Shown: positions 6,966 through 7,546 of the stretch, one piece after another
Position numbering within the stretch: position 1 is the first letter of the stretch
Layout of the letters: each line of letters begins with the position of its first letter
DNA from: Cellvibrio sp.
Lineage (GTDB): Bacteria > Pseudomonadota > Gammaproteobacteria > Pseudomonadales > Cellvibrionaceae
DNA length: 7,546 nucleotides
NCBI GenBank assembly: GCA_021323495.1
Contig: JAJQJO010000181.1
Location: 1-7,546, forward strand
Direction of reading: 5' to 3'
Notes under the pieces: generated by a model
Databases searched by the model: none
Seen by the model: the letters and a program-made list of their open reading frames with translations, nothing else
Told to the model about the DNA's origin: nothing
Made by a program: the position numbers and the translations under genes

Positions 6966-7546
6966 CTAAACAGTTTCAGCACCAAAATTTTTTGCGCTAT
7001 CAGAAATTTTTCCGATGCCGTCCGAATTGTTTGTAGAATCGACATAGGATTCATAGATTTTGAAATCGGTTACCTGCCCGTCCACGATCTGTATATTGCG
7101 ATGTGCGCGTCGTGCCAAATCCGGATCGTGCGTCACCATCACAATGGTCATTCCATTTTTGTTGATGTCTTCAAGCATATCCATGACTTGTCGTGCCATC
7201 AGCGAATCGAGATTACCGGTCGGCTCATCCGCCAATAAAAATTTGGGTTCACCGGCAAGTGCACGCGCGATTGCAACGCGTTGCTGTTGGCCGCCCGATA
7301 ATTGTGAAGGAAGATGACGCGCACGTGCGGCCAGGCCCACCATCTCCAGCGCGTTATTGATACGCTTTTTTCTTTCCGATGAGGAAAATCCACGGTAGCG
7401 CAGTGGAACATCAACATTGTCAAAAATATTGAGATCGGAAATAAGATTAAAGCCCTGGAAAATAAACCCGATTTTTTCGTTGCGCAATTTTGATCTGATA
7501 TTGTCGTTTAATCGGCTAACATCTTTTCCATCTAGCAAGTACTGCC
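6966..7546 (-). CDS. ABC transporter ATP-binding protein, MacB/LolD type (5' end outside the window)
   Basis: About 192 C-terminal residues are present; the start and the Walker A motif lie beyond the right edge. The first visible codons read QYLLDGKDVSRL, continuous with a MacB/LolD-type ATPase. Visible motifs in order are Q-loop IGFIFQGFNLI, signature LSGGQQQR, Walker B KFLLADEP, D-loop TGNLD, and the switch histidine in VTHDPDLARRAH. All key residues are intact, so the enzyme should hydrolyse ATP at the cytoplasmic face and drive the two permeases encoded next. After the usual end (IVDGQV) there is an extra tail of about 34 residues, rich in Ser, Asp and Asn, with no recognisable motif. 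The gene is first of those seen in the operon, but more genes may precede it outside the window. Confidence 0.95.
   Translation of the reverse strand, partial: QYLLDGKDVSRLNDNIRSKLRNEKIGFIFQGFNLISDLNIFDNVDVPLRYRGFSSSERKKRINNALEMVGLAARARHLPSQLSGGQQQRVAIARALAGEPKFLLADEPTGNLDSLMARQVMDMLEDINKNGMTIVMVTHDPDLARRAHRNIQIVDGQVTDFKIYESYVDSTNNSDGIGKISDSAKNFGAETV
7151..7175. repeat. 25-bp direct repeat, copy inside the ATPase gene
   Basis: This copy is exactly in codon phase and encodes LEDINKNG, between the D-loop and the strand leading to the switch histidine. It is presumably the parent of the intergenic copy at 6940-6964, since it belongs to the conserved ATPase fold. Confidence 0.85.

Noticed and set aside
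6807..7238. A 143-codon plus-strand frame opposite the ATPase and permease genes
   Set aside because: It is antisense to two well-supported genes with full motif sets, and its protein sequence shows no domain; a shadow frame.

Overview
The window carries one continuous gene cluster read leftwards (minus strand) plus one unrelated-looking gene at the left edge. Gene content points to a gammaproteobacterium-like Gram-negative: an NtrC-type sigma-54 activator, an NtrY-like histidine kinase and MacB/LolCDE-type ABC permeases. The exact lineage cannot be fixed from the sequence. No RNA gene, CRISPR array, transposase or integrase is visible.

Right to left, in transcription order, positions 7546 to 1665 hold: the 3' part of an ABC transporter ATPase (its start lies outside the window); a first MacB/FtsX-type permease (6929-5616); a second, distinct permease (5568-4363); a sigma-54-dependent response regulator (4347-2980); and a membrane histidine kinase (about 2996-1665) that overlaps the regulator gene. 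Gaps are 36, 47 and 15 bp and then an overlap, so this reads as one operon. The ATPase and the two permeases should form an inner-membrane mechanotransmission (type VII) ABC complex, as in MacB or LolCDE. The kinase and regulator should sense a signal and activate a sigma-54 promoter, most likely the operon's own promoter beyond the right edge.

The kinase has almost no periplasmic loop between its two membrane helices. Together with the adjacent FtsX-type transporter this resembles the layout of the Firmicutes BceRS-BceAB resistance modules, but with an NtrC-type output. Two small features sit in the operon's gaps: a 25-bp sequence (24/25 identical) copied from inside the ATPase gene to just after its stop codon, where it supplies part of the next gene's ribosome binding site, and a perfect 8-bp stem-loop directly before the ribosome binding site of the second permease.

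The stretch 1201-1664 holds no convincing gene, only weak dyads and the leader of the left gene. Positions 67-1200 encode an exported protein with seven HAF-type repeats, probably a beta-propeller. Its DNA is visibly more GC-rich than the operon, and it has its own strong ribosome binding site, so it is probably a separate transcription unit.
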